Part shown: positions 53,029-62,058 of the stretch, one piece after another
Numbering within the stretch: position 1 is the first letter of the stretch
How the letters are laid out: the number at the start of each line of letters is the position of its first letter
Source: Verrucosispora sp. WMMD573
Lineage (GTDB): Bacteria; Actinomycetota; Actinomycetes; Mycobacteriales; Micromonosporaceae
Assembly: GCF_027497175.1 (NCBI RefSeq)
Contig: NZ_CP114901.1
Span: forward strand, 5,084,001-5,148,000
Reading direction: 5' to 3'
Length of the DNA: 64,000 nucleotides
Made by a program: the position numbers and the translations under genes
The notes under the pieces: generated by a model
Databases searched by the model: none
Seen by the model: only the letters and a program-made list of their open reading frames with translations
Told to the model about the DNA's origin: nothing

Positions 53029-54276
53029 TCAGGCGGGCCGGGCGGGAGTGTGCAGACCCACCAGGCCGGGCACGGCGGCGCGGCCGAGTTGCGCGCCGGT
53101 GATCGGATCCTGCCAGCACACCGCTGCCCGCTGGCCCAGGTAGAGGCGCGCGTCGTCCGGGCTGAGCGCGACACCGGTGACCGGATCGGCGGTTGCCCGT
53201 TCGGCGGTGACGGCGAGCCCGGCCAGCTCCACGGCCCGCACGGCGGTGCCGGCGCCGAGGAACAGCCGCTCAGCGGAGGCCACCGTGTAAGCCGGACCAA
53301 CGGCGGTGCCGAGGGCGGCGATGCGGCGTACGGTCAGTTCCTCGGTGGAGATCTCCGCGACGGCGCCGGAGCCGACGTCGGCGACGTAGAGCCGGCCGCC
53401 GTCCGGGGTGATGGCCATGGTGTGACCGTCGGCGGCACCCTCCCCGAACGGGTGCGGCAGGTCCACGCAGTACGCCCATCGCTGTTCCAGATGCAGCGTG
53501 TGTACGAAGGCGTGCACGTCGCTGCCCGGCTGGCCGCTGATCCGGTCCCTGGTGTGCTGGTGGTCGGGTTGGTGGGTGTAGAGCGTGTAGAGCACGGCGC
53601 GGTTCGGTGCCAGCACCGCCTGCCGTCCGTCGCCGCGCATCTCCTCCTCCGCGCCCTCCGGCACAGCTGTCTTGGCCCGGGTCAGCAGCGGTCCGGTGGC
53701 CCCGGTGGCGAGGTCGACCAGGCGTACCCGGTAGCGGTCCGGCGCGGCCGGCGGCAGCCACTCCAGCACGAACAGCCCGGCCAGGTCGTGGGTGAACGCC
53801 TCGGGCACGACGTTGCCCCGCAGCCGCAGCCGCTGCCGCACCCCAGCGAGGTCGGCGATCAACACCGGCGTCTCGGCGCGTCCGGCGGGGCGGTCTCCGG
53901 TGGCGCTGAGGCGTTCGGTGGTCAGTGCCAGCCGGGTGCCGTCGGTGGAGACCGTCTGCGGCACCCACCGGCCCGGCAGCCGTACCCGCGGCGAGACGTC
54001 GCCCCGGCCGACGTCGACGCGCCACAGGTCGGTGTCGGCACCGTTGGCGGCGGCCGTCCACACCCACCGCCCGTCGGGGGTGGCCACTCCCGCGCCGATC
54101 GTCTGCCGGTCGGTGCCACGCAGCACGGTCAGGCCCCCGTCGAGGGTGACGAGCAGGGGGTCCGGCAGCGGGTCGGCGGCGGCCGGGGCCGGCTCGCAGC
54201 CGACCAGGGTGGCGGCGCCGGCCCCGGCCAGGGCGGTCAGCAGGGTACGCCGCGAGAACGTCGTGTTCGCCATCAT
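53029..54276 (-). CDS. Tat-exported lipoprotein with YncE/WD40-like beta-propeller
   Basis: 415 residues. The N terminus has a twin-Arg motif SRRTLL (8-13) and a lipobox LVGC with Cys27. The rest is made of repeated beta-strand units such as TPDGRWVWTAAANGADTDLW, TPDGGRLYVADVGSGAVAEI and SPDDARLYLGQRAAV. The ligand or reaction is unknown. I set the start at the paired ATGs because they give a proper signal peptide. It is divergent from the ECF sigma gene, 68 bases away. Confidence 0.8.
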   Translation of the reverse strand: MMANTTFSRRTLLTALAGAGAATLVGCEPAPAAADPLPDPLLVTLDGGLTVLRGTDRQTIGAGVATPDGRWVWTAAANGADTDLWRVDVGRGDVSPRVRLPGRWVPQTVSTDGTRLALTTERLSATGDRPAGRAETPVLIADLAGVRQRLRLRGNVVPEAFTHDLAGLFVLEWLPPAAPDRYRVRLVDLATGATGPLLTRAKTAVPEGAEEEMRGDGRQAVLAPNRAVLYTLYTHQPDHQHTRDRISGQPGSDVHAFVHTLHLEQRWAYCVDLPHPFGEGAADGHTMAITPDGGRLYVADVGSGAVAEISTEELTVRRIAALGTAVGPAYTVASAERLFLGAGTAVRAVELAGLAVTAERATADPVTGVALSPDDARLYLGQRAAVCWQDPITGAQLGRAAVPGLVGLHTPARPA

Positions 54277-54344
54277 GACCCGGTGACACCGGCGGGCCGT
54301 CCCGGGTTCCCACTCGGCACGATGGAACCCCGTCGGCGCGGGCG

Positions 54345-54932
54345 GTGTCAGTAGGGGTGATCCCACCGGAGGTAGCCCTGGACGACGAGCAGTTCGTCAC
54401 CCGCGCGCAGGCAGGTGACCTGGCGGCGTACGAGTCCCTGGTCGCTCGGCACACCGCGACCGCGTACCGGACCGCGGTGCTGCTCGGCGCGGGCTCCGAC
54501 GCCGAGGACGTCATCCAGGAGGCGTTCGTAAAGGGGTACCGCAAGCTCGACCGTTACCGCGGCGAGTCGTCGTTTCGTTCCTGGCTGCTGGCGATCGTGG
54601 CGAACGAGACGCGCAACCTGCACCGCACCCGGGAACGACGCAACGGCCTGCTGCTGCGTGCGGCGCGGGTGACGGCGGGCTCGGAGATCGTCGAGGACGA
54701 CGCCGTCGGCGCGGTCCTCGCCGGGGAGCGTCGGGCCGCCCTCCTGCGGGCGCTGCGGGCGCTGCCGTCGCGGGACCGGGAGGTGATCGTCTGCCGCTTT
54801 CTGCTGGACCTGAGCGAGGACGAGACGGTCACCATGCTGGGCTGGCCGCGGGGCACGGTGAAGTCGCGTACCTCGCGGGCGCTTGTCAAACTGCGCGGCC
54901 TGCTCGCCGTCGAGGAGGTCAGCCGTGGATAA
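54345..54932 (+). CDS. ECF-family RNA polymerase sigma factor
   Basis: 195 residues. Sigma-2 is AYRTAVLLGAGSDAEDVIQEAFVKGYRKLDRY followed by FRSWLLAIVANETRN. Sigma-4 is LRALPSRDREVIVCRFLLDLSEDETVTMLGWPRGTVKSRTSRAL. No extension is present. The GTG start is uncertain: another GTG lies 12 bases on, and GGAGG is inside the proposed coding start. It overlaps the next gene by eight bases, so the two form a sigma/anti-sigma type pair. Confidence 0.9.
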   Translation: MSVGVIPPEVALDDEQFVTRAQAGDLAAYESLVARHTATAYRTAVLLGAGSDAEDVIQEAFVKGYRKLDRYRGESSFRSWLLAIVANETRNLHRTRERRNGLLLRAARVTAGSEIVEDDAVGAVLAGERRAALLRALRALPSRDREVIVCRFLLDLSEDETVTMLGWPRGTVKSRTSRALVKLRGLLAVEEVSRG

Positions 54933-55659
54933 CCTGGAGCGGGAGCTGCGCGACCTGTCCGGTTGGTTGGCGACCCCGGAGCCACCGGACGTCACCGCCC
55001 GGGTCCGGGCCCGGCTGACCGCCGCACCACCTTCTCGCCGCGTCGCACGCCGACGCCGCTGGCGGTACGCGCTGGTGGGAGTGCTCGCCGCGCTGCTGGT
55101 GGCGACGCTGCCGTCGGGACGGGCCGCGCTCGCCGACGCGGTGGCGGGCCTGCTGCGCTTCGCCGGCATCACCATCAGCACCTCGCCCGAGCTTGCGCCC
55201 CCGACCGGCGTCCCGTCGCCACCGCCGGGGCAGCGCGCCGCCACCCTCGACGAGGCGCGCCGCCTGGTGCGCTTTCCGATCCGGACGCCGAGCGTGCTGG
55301 GCCCGCCCGAGCAGGCGCTGCTGGCCGATCCGGACGCCGCCGGCCGTTACCGGGTGGCGAGCCTGCTCTACCGGGCCGGCACGCTACGCCTGGACACCTT
55401 CGACGGCCGCCTCGATCCGGTGTTCTTCAAGCAGACCGGCGGGTCGGACGCCGAGTGGACGCAGGTGGGCACGGCCGAGGCGATCTGGCTCGGCAGCCCG
55501 CACCCGGTCTCCTACCTGGACCGCGACGGGGTCGTCCGCCAGTCGAGCGCCCGCCTCGCCGCCGCGACCCTGATCTGGACGGACTCCGGGGTGACGTATC
55601 GGTTGGAAGGCGAACTGACCATGGCCGAGGCGGTCGCCATCGCCACCACCCTGTCGTGA
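54925..55659 (+). CDS. Membrane protein, putative anti-sigma factor
   Basis: 244 residues. A cytoplasmic part of about 48 residues (NLERELRDLSGWLA) precedes one helix (YALVGVLAALLVATL) and an outer domain with a VSYLDRDGVVRQSS strand region. The GTG start inside the sigma gene follows GAGGAGG. Position and topology fit an anti-sigma regulator, but the HxxxCxxC zinc motif of the common class is absent. The outer domain is of the DUF4367-like type, which is an inference. Confidence 0.75.
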   Translation: MDNLERELRDLSGWLATPEPPDVTARVRARLTAAPPSRRVARRRRWRYALVGVLAALLVATLPSGRAALADAVAGLLRFAGITISTSPELAPPTGVPSPPPGQRAATLDEARRLVRFPIRTPSVLGPPEQALLADPDAAGRYRVASLLYRAGTLRLDTFDGRLDPVFFKQTGGSDAEWTQVGTAEAIWLGSPHPVSYLDRDGVVRQSSARLAAATLIWTDSGVTYRLEGELTMAEAVAIATTLS

Positions 55660-55792
55660 CGCCGCAGGCGAGTTTGCCCGGCGCCTCCGTTCGCTGTGGT
55701 CCGGCATCACCTTCGTGACGGGCACACAACGATTCCTGCCGAGCACGCCGCCGACGCACGGGCATCGGCTGCGCCGGCACTGACGGCGGGTG

Positions 55793-56320
55793 CTACACCC
55801 GGCCTTGCAGGATCGTGCCCATCCGCAACGCGACCTCCTCGCGCCGGTCCGAGTCACCGACGTCGGCCTTGATGCCGCAGAACTCGCCGCTGCGGCACGG
55901 GAACCACAGTTCGCCGTGGGTGTCGTCGTAGACGGCACCGTCGGCGGATCCGCTCACCGGTTCCCCGATCTCGGCCACCGCCTCGTACTCATCCTTGGAC
56001 AGCACCGACGCGTGGATCGCCTCCCCACCGGAGGTCGCCGTCCACACGCAACCGCCGAGCTGGTAGTCGTGCTGCCCACCGTCGTGCGCCCCGATCGCGT
56101 CCGCGACCTCGTCGGTGGTGAGGCGTTCACACTCCTCGCCCTTCGGCTCGGTCAGCGATCCGGCGGCGTCGTCCGGCGCCGCACCGTCCGCGCTCTCCAC
56201 CGCGCCCGGAGCCTGCGGCGGCGTCGAAGAACCTGAGCCGGCATCGCTACCGCACGCCACGAGCATGGCGAGCACCCCACCGACGACCGCAGTCTGAGCC
56301 AGCCTGCTGCGGATCTCCAT
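55793..56320 (-). CDS. DUF3558-like lipoprotein
   Basis: 175 residues. The signal peptide ends in a lipobox with Cys23 (MLVACGSD). A Pro/Ala/Ser linker leads to a domain with CERLTTDEVADAIGAH, GGCVWTA and WFPCRSGEFCGIKADV. The Cys spacing and alternation are typical of DUF3558 in actinobacteria. The role is unknown. It lies opposite the sigma/anti-sigma pair and may be part of the same envelope response, by position only. Confidence 0.8.
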   Translation of the reverse strand: MEIRSRLAQTAVVGGVLAMLVACGSDAGSGSSTPPQAPGAVESADGAAPDDAAGSLTEPKGEECERLTTDEVADAIGAHDGGQHDYQLGGCVWTATSGGEAIHASVLSKDEYEAVAEIGEPVSGSADGAVYDDTHGELWFPCRSGEFCGIKADVGDSDRREEVALRMGTILQGRV

Positions 56321-56450
56321 AGGTCATCACCTCCGCCGCGGCACCGCTTGCCGCCGATGACCAACTTCAGCACGACCAGCCGAAACTTGAATCGGTAGAT
56401 TCCCCCGGCTTTGCCGGTTGTGGGTGCGAGTCGGACGGCTGCCGGTACGG

Positions 56451-56768
56451 TCAGGCGGCGGGTGGGACAGCCAGCATCGCCAGCGGCACATGGTGCTGGC
56501 CCGCGTGGATGTCGCGGTCGCGCAGGCTGCCCTGCACCACCGGTCGCGGGAACGAAACCTTCACGACGTTCAGCGAGGGAATCCGGTAGAACTGGACGTC
56601 CTGCGCCGCGACGCGGTAAAGGCGGGCGATCACCGAGGCGTCCAGGAACCCTGGATCCGCGACCACCGCGTAGGCGTCGGTGTCGCGGGCGAACACCTCC
56701 ATCGTCACCCAGAACGGACCGGCGTTCTTGGACCGGACCTCCAGCGCGAGATCGGCGACCACGGTCAT
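56451..56768 (-). CDS. DUF4387 protein, partner of AtuA-like protein
   Basis: 105 residues of the DUF4387 pattern: DLALEVRSKNAGPFWVTMEVFA, VIARLYRVAAQDVQFYRIPSLNVVKVSFPRP and QGSLRDRDIHAGQHHVP. DUF4387 genes nearly always lie next to AtuA-type (DUF1446) genes, and here the two overlap by four bases. They probably form one enzyme. The reaction is not established. Last gene of a five-gene operon. Confidence 0.88.
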   Translation of the reverse strand: MTVVADLALEVRSKNAGPFWVTMEVFARDTDAYAVVADPGFLDASVIARLYRVAAQDVQFYRIPSLNVVKVSFPRPVVQGSLRDRDIHAGQHHVPLAMLAVPPAA

Positions 56769-58126
56769 CGGTTGTCCTCCAGGCAGACGCGGAACAGGCT
56801 GGTCGGCGACGACACCTCGACGACGTGGCTGAGCACGAACTCGTACACCGCTCCGCGTTCTGTCTCGGCCGGTGAGGTGGCGAAGGCGAGGCTGGGCAGG
56901 TAATCCATGTCCGGCGTGGGCAGGTGCAGCATCAGCGGGTTGGCGACCTTCGCGACCGCGGTCGCGGTCGCCTGGTCCGCCGCGCGGACCAGGAGCATCA
57001 CGCCCACCTCGCGGGGCGGCCCGGTGGCCGGGTCGAGGTCACCGAGGATCGCGTCGTACCCGTAGCGGCGGATGTCGAAGCTGTAGTCGCCCTCGGCCAG
57101 CCCGATGGTCCCGGACACCCACTCGATGATCATCTTGCGGAGCAGGGCGGTCCAGGTGTCGATCTGGCCGAGGATGTGCGGGTCGCGAATGGCGGTGAAC
57201 GACATCGTCTCGTACCCGGTGATCCGGGCGCCCTCCAGCTTGATGGTGTGCTGCGCGGCGGGCTCGAACCGGGAGCCCTCGACGCGCACCCGCCGCTCGT
57301 CCAGGGCCCGGTAGACCGCGTCGCCGACCTCGATGGTGCCGGCCGGCTCGCGCATGGTGAACGGGTCTACCGTCTCGTAGAGCATGTGCGCCGCGACCGA
57401 CGTGGGCGTGCAGGCATTGCTCGAATCGAGCGGCTCGATGGTGAATCCGGTGGCGTCCACCGTGGCCAGCACACCGCCGGCACGCGGGTTCGTGGTGCAC
57501 TGTCCGCCGCACTCGACGATCTTCGCGGCGTGCCAGACGGGTCCGGCCGGCATGCCCTTGAGCAACGGATAGGCGGCGGCCACGGCGGTGTCGGTTGCCC
57601 GCCCGGCGAGAACCACGTCGGCGCCGGCGGTCAGGGCCGCGGCGATCGGTTCGTGGCCCATCATCCCGACGATGTTGGTGCAGCCCTCCAGAGTTGCTCG
57701 GTCGAGGTCGCCGGCTGGCGGCAGCGGTCGGATCCGGTCCAGGTCGAGGTCGGCGGCCCGCTGTGAGCTGTAGATCGTGGCCAGCCGCAGTTGCAGGCCC
57801 TCGGCGGCGAGGATCTCCCGGGCGATGCCGGCGACCCAGTCGACACCGGCATCGGTGCCGCTGGTGCCGCACGAGCCGATGATCAGCGGGATGCCGGCCG
57901 TGGCCGCCGCCCGCAGCAGCAGGCGCAGGTCGCGGGCGACCGCGGCGCGGGCGGTCTTGGCGGTGCCGGCGCCCAGGTAGTAGGGCCCCGAGTCGGTCGA
58001 GCCGCCGTCCACGGCGATCACGTCGGCACCGAGCGCCAGTCCGCGTTCGACGGTCTCGGGTGGGAAGCCGGCGCCGAGCATGCCGACCGGCACGAGAATG
58101 CGTACGGAGTCAGGGTTGGTGGCCAT
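56765..58126 (-). CDS. AtuA-family (DUF1446) protein
   Basis: 453 residues. Conserved blocks include RILVPVGMLGAGFPPETVERGLALGADVIAVDGGSTDSGP, IIGSCGTSGTDAGVDW, TNIVGMMGHEPIAAAL and VECGGQCTTNPRAG. The family was named for acyclic terpene use in Pseudomonas, but many members sit in hydroxy-acid pathways. The neighbours here (FAD dehydrogenase, hydroxyacid dehydrogenase, tartrate-type dehydrogenase) favour an organic-acid substrate. Coupled to the DUF4387 gene and six bases from the dehydrogenase gene. Confidence 0.88.
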   Translation of the reverse strand: MATNPDSVRILVPVGMLGAGFPPETVERGLALGADVIAVDGGSTDSGPYYLGAGTAKTARAAVARDLRLLLRAAATAGIPLIIGSCGTSGTDAGVDWVAGIAREILAAEGLQLRLATIYSSQRAADLDLDRIRPLPPAGDLDRATLEGCTNIVGMMGHEPIAAALTAGADVVLAGRATDTAVAAAYPLLKGMPAGPVWHAAKIVECGGQCTTNPRAGGVLATVDATGFTIEPLDSSNACTPTSVAAHMLYETVDPFTMREPAGTIEVGDAVYRALDERRVRVEGSRFEPAAQHTIKLEGARITGYETMSFTAIRDPHILGQIDTWTALLRKMIIEWVSGTIGLAEGDYSFDIRRYGYDAILGDLDPATGPPREVGVMLLVRAADQATATAVAKVANPLMLHLPTPDMDYLPSLAFATSPAETERGAVYEFVLSHVVEVSSPTSLFRVCLEDNR

Positions 58127-58132
58127 CGTTCC

Positions 58133-59743
58133 TCAATTCTTGGCGATCGCTCGGCCGGCCTGCCGGCCGGAGAAGAGGCAGCCGCCCAGGAAAGTGCCCT
58201 CCAGGGCGCGGTAGCCGTGCATGCCACCGCCACCGAAGCCGCTGGCCTCACCGGCGGCGTAGAGGCCGGGCACCGGCTGCCCGGTGGCGTCCAGGACCCG
58301 CCCGTCGAGGTCGGTGTGCAGGCCGCCGAGGGTCTTGCGGGTAAGCACATGCAGACGCACGGCGATCAGCGGTCCGGCCTTCGGGTCGAGGATCCGGTGC
58401 GGCGGGGCGGTCCGCATCAGCCGGTCCCCCCGGTAGTTCCGGAAGTTCCGGATCGCGGCGAGTTGCAGGTCCTTGGTGAACGGGTTGTCCAGCTGCCGGT
58501 CGCGCGCCTCGACCACCCTGCGCACCTGGGCCGCGTCCAACAACGGCGTCTCCGTCAGCGCGTTCATCCCCTTCACCAGATCGTCCAGGTCGGACGCGAC
58601 CACGAAGTCCTCGCCCTGGTTCTTGAACGCCTCGACCGGCGCCGGCGCGCCGGCCCGAATCCGGCCGAGCACCTGCCGGACGCTGCGGGCGGTCAGGTCC
58701 GGATTCTGCTCCGAGCCGGAGAGCGCGAACTCCTTCTCGATGATCTTCTGGGTCAGCACGAACCAGCTGTGGTCGTACCCGGTGGACCGCAGATGAGCCA
58801 GGGTGCCGAGGGTGTCGAACCCGGGCGAGAGCTCCGCTGGCAGCCGGTGCCCGAGGGCATCCAGCCAGATCGAGGAGGGTCCGGGCAGGATGCGGATGCC
58901 GTGCGCACCCCAGATCGGGCTCCAGTTCTGCACCCCCTCCACGTAGTGCCACATCCGATCTGGGTTGATCACTGCGCCGCCGGCATCCGCAGCGATGTCG
59001 ATCATCCGGCCGTCCACGTGGGCCGGCACCCCGGAGATCATGCTCGCGGGCGGCGTGCCGAGCCGCGCCGGCCAGTTACGTCGGACCAGGTCGTGGTTGC
59101 CGCCGATGCCGCCGGAGGTCACGACCACCACCGGCGCGGACAGCTCGAAGTCCGCGACGGCCGTCCGGCTGGTGGCGACGCCGCGTTCCGCGCCGCTCGG
59201 TTCGAGAACCTTTCCGCGTACGCCGGACACGATGCCGTTGGTACGCACGATCTCGTCGACCCGGTGCCGGAACCTGACCGTGACCTTCCCGGCGCGCACC
59301 TTGGCGACGAACGGCTCCAGCAGCCCCGGGCCGGTGCCCCAGGTGATGTGGAAGCGGGGCACCGAGTTGTTGGCCCGCTCCGCCCACCCGACGATCGGGA
59401 ACAGTTTGACGCCGAGCTGGCGCAGCCAGGCGCGCTTCTCGCCGGTGGCGAAGTCGACGTACGCCTCGGCCCAGCGCCGCGGCCACTGGTCCTCGGGCCG
59501 GTCGAACCCGGCGTTGCCCAACCAGTCCTGCCAGGCAAGCTCACGCGAGTCGCGGATGCCCATCCGGCGCTGCTCGGGCGAGTCGACCAGAAACAGCCCA
59601 CCGAACGACCAGAACGCCTGGCCGCCGAGGCTCTGCTCGGGCTCCTGGTCGAGCAGGATGACACGGTGCCCGGCGTCCACGAGTTCGGCGGTGGCGACGA
59701 GTCCGGCCAGGCCGGCCCCGACAACGATCACATCAGCTGTCAT
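58133..59743 (-). CDS. FAD-binding dehydrogenase (fumarate reductase/KstD-like flavoprotein)
   Basis: 536 residues. The N-terminal FAD site is VIVVGAGLAGLVATAELVDAGHRVILLDQ. SLGGQAFWSFGGLFLVDS follows, and the C-terminal flavin block is GLYAAGEASGFGGGGMHGYRALEGTFLGG. It is a soluble member of the FAD_binding_2 family that oxidises or reduces C-C bonds next to carbonyl groups. The exact substrate cannot be read from the sequence. It overlaps the next upstream gene by four bases. Confidence 0.9.
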   Translation of the reverse strand: MTADVIVVGAGLAGLVATAELVDAGHRVILLDQEPEQSLGGQAFWSFGGLFLVDSPEQRRMGIRDSRELAWQDWLGNAGFDRPEDQWPRRWAEAYVDFATGEKRAWLRQLGVKLFPIVGWAERANNSVPRFHITWGTGPGLLEPFVAKVRAGKVTVRFRHRVDEIVRTNGIVSGVRGKVLEPSGAERGVATSRTAVADFELSAPVVVVTSGGIGGNHDLVRRNWPARLGTPPASMISGVPAHVDGRMIDIAADAGGAVINPDRMWHYVEGVQNWSPIWGAHGIRILPGPSSIWLDALGHRLPAELSPGFDTLGTLAHLRSTGYDHSWFVLTQKIIEKEFALSGSEQNPDLTARSVRQVLGRIRAGAPAPVEAFKNQGEDFVVASDLDDLVKGMNALTETPLLDAAQVRRVVEARDRQLDNPFTKDLQLAAIRNFRNYRGDRLMRTAPPHRILDPKAGPLIAVRLHVLTRKTLGGLHTDLDGRVLDATGQPVPGLYAAGEASGFGGGGMHGYRALEGTFLGGCLFSGRQAGRAIAKN

Positions 59744-60672
59744 CTTCTCTGCTCCGGGTCGATCAGGTGGGCGTTGACGGAGGTATGTGGGTCACCGGCC
59801 AGGGCGGCGACCAGTTCGCGCGCCCCGCACAGGCCCGAGTCGCGGCGGGCCTCGGTGGTCTGGCCGGCCATGTGCGAGTAGACGGTGATGCCGTCGACAC
59901 CACGCAGGACGCTGTCGGCGGGCAACGGCTCGACGTCCACCACGTCGAGGGCCGCTCCGGCGATCCGCCCGGACCGGACCGCCTCGGCCAACGCGACGAC
60001 GTCGACGATCGGCCCGCGTGCCGTGTTGATCAGATGGGCGGTCGGCTTCATCCGGGCCAGCACCGCAGCATCGATCAGGTGCCGGGTACGCGGGGTCAGC
60101 GCGGTGTGGATCGACACGTAGTCGGCGTCGCGGAGCAGGAGTTCCAGCGGGACCTCGTGGCCCAGTACCGTCATGCCGAACGCCTCGGCCAGTGGCCGTA
60201 CCCGCTGGGCCACCGCGCCACGACCGATCAGGCCGAGGGTCTTGCCGCGCAGTTCGTGCCCGTCCTGGCGCGGCCAGTCGCCGGCCGCGACCCCGACCGC
60301 CATCGGCACCAGGCGCCGCGCCTGGGCAAGCAGCAACGCGATGGTGTATTCGGCGACCGCGTTGGCGTTGATTCCGGGCAGGTTGCTGACGCTGATGCCG
60401 AGACGGGTGGCGGCCGGTACGTCCACCGAGTCGTACCCGACGCCGGTGCGCACGATCGCCCGCAGCGTGGGCGCGGCCGCCAGCACCTGCTCGGTCATCG
60501 GTTCGTTGGCGATCAGCGCGCCGTCGGCGCCGGTCAGCGCGGCGATCAGGTCCGCCGGCCGGCGCGGCCCGCGCATCGGGTCGTGCCGGGTGGTGAAGCC
60601 CTGGCCGGTGAGGTAGGTGTCCACCTCGTCCCCGGGGCGCAGGTAGTCGGTGGTGATCAGGATGGTCGGCAT
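59740..60672 (-). CDS. D-2-hydroxyacid dehydrogenase family protein with shortened NAD domain
   Basis: 310 residues. Catalytic Arg219 (NTARGP), Glu248 (DVVDVEPL) and His267 (YSHMAGQT) are present, and the NAD-binding loop reads GLIGRGAVAQRV in place of the usual GxGxxG end. After FGMTVLGHE (about 165-173) the chain jumps straight to VPLELLLRDADYVSIH. Relatives normally have about 18-20 more residues here, containing the strand end and helix that shape the NAD pocket. The frame is intact, so this is an in-frame deletion. Activity is doubtful. Confidence 0.85.
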   Translation of the reverse strand: MPTILITTDYLRPGDEVDTYLTGQGFTTRHDPMRGPRRPADLIAALTGADGALIANEPMTEQVLAAAPTLRAIVRTGVGYDSVDVPAATRLGISVSNLPGINANAVAEYTIALLLAQARRLVPMAVGVAAGDWPRQDGHELRGKTLGLIGRGAVAQRVRPLAEAFGMTVLGHEVPLELLLRDADYVSIHTALTPRTRHLIDAAVLARMKPTAHLINTARGPIVDVVALAEAVRSGRIAGAALDVVDVEPLPADSVLRGVDGITVYSHMAGQTTEARRDSGLCGARELVAALAGDPHTSVNAHLIDPEQRR

Positions 60673-60682
60673 CGGCTCTCTC

Positions 60683-61957
60683 TCAACGTGACAGGGCGGG
60701 GGTCGTCTCGCGGACCCGTTCCAGGCGGGCCAGCCGGATCACCACCACGCAGGCGAGGGTGGCCAGCACGGCGATGTCGAGCAGCATCCAGTTCCAACCG
60801 ACGAGGTCGACCGCCGCGCCGACAAGCGCCGGGCCGGCGAAGCCGCCCAGGTACCAGGTGACCGCGTAGAGCCCGGTGTAGGCGCCGAGCATCCGGCTGG
60901 ACGGGGCCAGGTTCCACAACGCGACCGCCGCGTTGATCAGGAATCCGGCGGCGCCCATGGCTGCGACACAGAACAGCACGACCGTGCCGGTGGGGGTCCG
61001 CACGACGGCACCGGCCGCAAGCGCCGCGGCGAAGACGGTGATGCCGATCAGGATCACCCGTAGCCGGCCGAAGCGCTCGGCCGCCAGCGCGGCCGGGTAC
61101 GCCGCGATCAGGTACGCGACGCCGCTGGGCAGGGTGAGCCCGCCGGCTTCACCGCGGGTCAGGCCCAGCACCTCCATGCCGTACGGGGTCATCAGGGACC
61201 GGGACGCGAACCAGGCGCCGCCGAAGAGAAAGACGGTGAGCAGCAGCAGTACCCGCCGCCGGTCCCGACTGGTGACCAGCTCGGTGACGACCCGCCACAG
61301 TGGTGATTTCGTCCGGTCGGGTCCGACAGCCGCGTCCTCGGCCACCGCGGCCCGATAGGCCGGGGATCGACTGTCGCGAACCCTGGCGATCATCACGGCG
61401 GTGACGACCAGCATGATCACCGCCGGGATGACGAAGGCCGCCCGGGGGTGGTCGTCCACCACCAGGAGGCTGATCAGTGACGCCACGATGATGGTCAGCG
61501 ACGTGGCGATCTTGACGATGGCGTTGGTCCGGCCGCGCCGCTGCGGCGGGACGAAGTCCGGGGTGAGGGCCTCGGCGAGGGGCCGCATGGTGTTCGCGAC
61601 AAGCGCGTAGCAGACCATCACCGCGACCAGCGTGACCAGCGAGGTGGTCCACGGCAGCAACAGGAAGAACAGGGCGCCGAGGGGCATGCCCACGGCCAGG
61701 TACGGGATGCGCCGACCCCACCGGGTCCGGGTGTTGTCCGACCGGTTGCCGATCCAGGGCTGGATGAAGATCCCCAAGAGGTTGTCCATGCCCATCAGCA
61801 CGCCGACGAGCGCGGCGCTCGTGACGTGCTCGCGCAGCAGGACGGGCACCTGGTTGTCGTAGAAGTTCCAGGTCGACTCCTGCGCGAACAGCGCGAGAGC
61901 GATGAAGAACGTGATCTTCCGGTATGACACCTCGTCGCGAGTCTTCATGTCGGCCAT
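60683..61957 (-). CDS. MFS transporter (GPH/SLC45-like)
   Basis: 424 residues with about twelve helices. It begins SYRKITFFIALALFAQESTWNFYDNQVPVLL and has the loop GNRSDNTRTRWGRRIPYLAVG, the Asp/Arg-rich 2-3 loop seen in GPH-type symporters. It is the first gene of the leftward operon and should import the substrate. The start was set at MADMK, which follows GGAGGTG. A TTGACG-17-TAGCGT promoter with an operator in its spacer lies just upstream. Confidence 0.9.
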   Translation of the reverse strand: MADMKTRDEVSYRKITFFIALALFAQESTWNFYDNQVPVLLREHVTSAALVGVLMGMDNLLGIFIQPWIGNRSDNTRTRWGRRIPYLAVGMPLGALFFLLLPWTTSLVTLVAVMVCYALVANTMRPLAEALTPDFVPPQRRGRTNAIVKIATSLTIIVASLISLLVVDDHPRAAFVIPAVIMLVVTAVMIARVRDSRSPAYRAAVAEDAAVGPDRTKSPLWRVVTELVTSRDRRRVLLLLTVFLFGGAWFASRSLMTPYGMEVLGLTRGEAGGLTLPSGVAYLIAAYPAALAAERFGRLRVILIGITVFAAALAAGAVVRTPTGTVVLFCVAAMGAAGFLINAAVALWNLAPSSRMLGAYTGLYAVTWYLGGFAGPALVGAAVDLVGWNWMLLDIAVLATLACVVVIRLARLERVRETTPALSR

Positions 61958-61985
61958 GTCACCTCCACGTAACGTGTGCCGCGTC

Positions 61986-62014
61986 ACGCTAGTTTGCTAT
62001 AGCAAAGTCGTCAA
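61986..62014 (-). promoter_or_regulatory. Promoter of the MFS-AtuA operon
   Basis: On the minus strand TTGACG and TAGCGT are separated by exactly 17 bases. The spacer is filled by the palindrome TTTGCTATAGCAAA. The predicted start is about 22 bases before the ATG. Confidence 0.7.
61993..62006. promoter_or_regulatory. Operator palindrome TTTGCTATAGCAAA
   Basis: A perfect 14-base palindrome inside the promoter spacer of the MFS operon, so a bound protein would exclude RNA polymerase. The adjacent GntR/FCD regulator is the obvious candidate. Confidence 0.65.
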
Positions 62015-62015
62015 C

Positions 62016-62029
62016 AGTTGCATGCAACT
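62016..62029. promoter_or_regulatory. Operator palindrome AGTTGCATGCAACT
   Basis: A second perfect 14-base palindrome, centred 23 bases (about two helical turns) from the first and sharing the TTGC/GCAA core. It lies on the GntR side of the region. Confidence 0.65.
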
Positions 62030-62058
62030 TGTGCAATGGCATGCGTTAGGGTGTGGCC

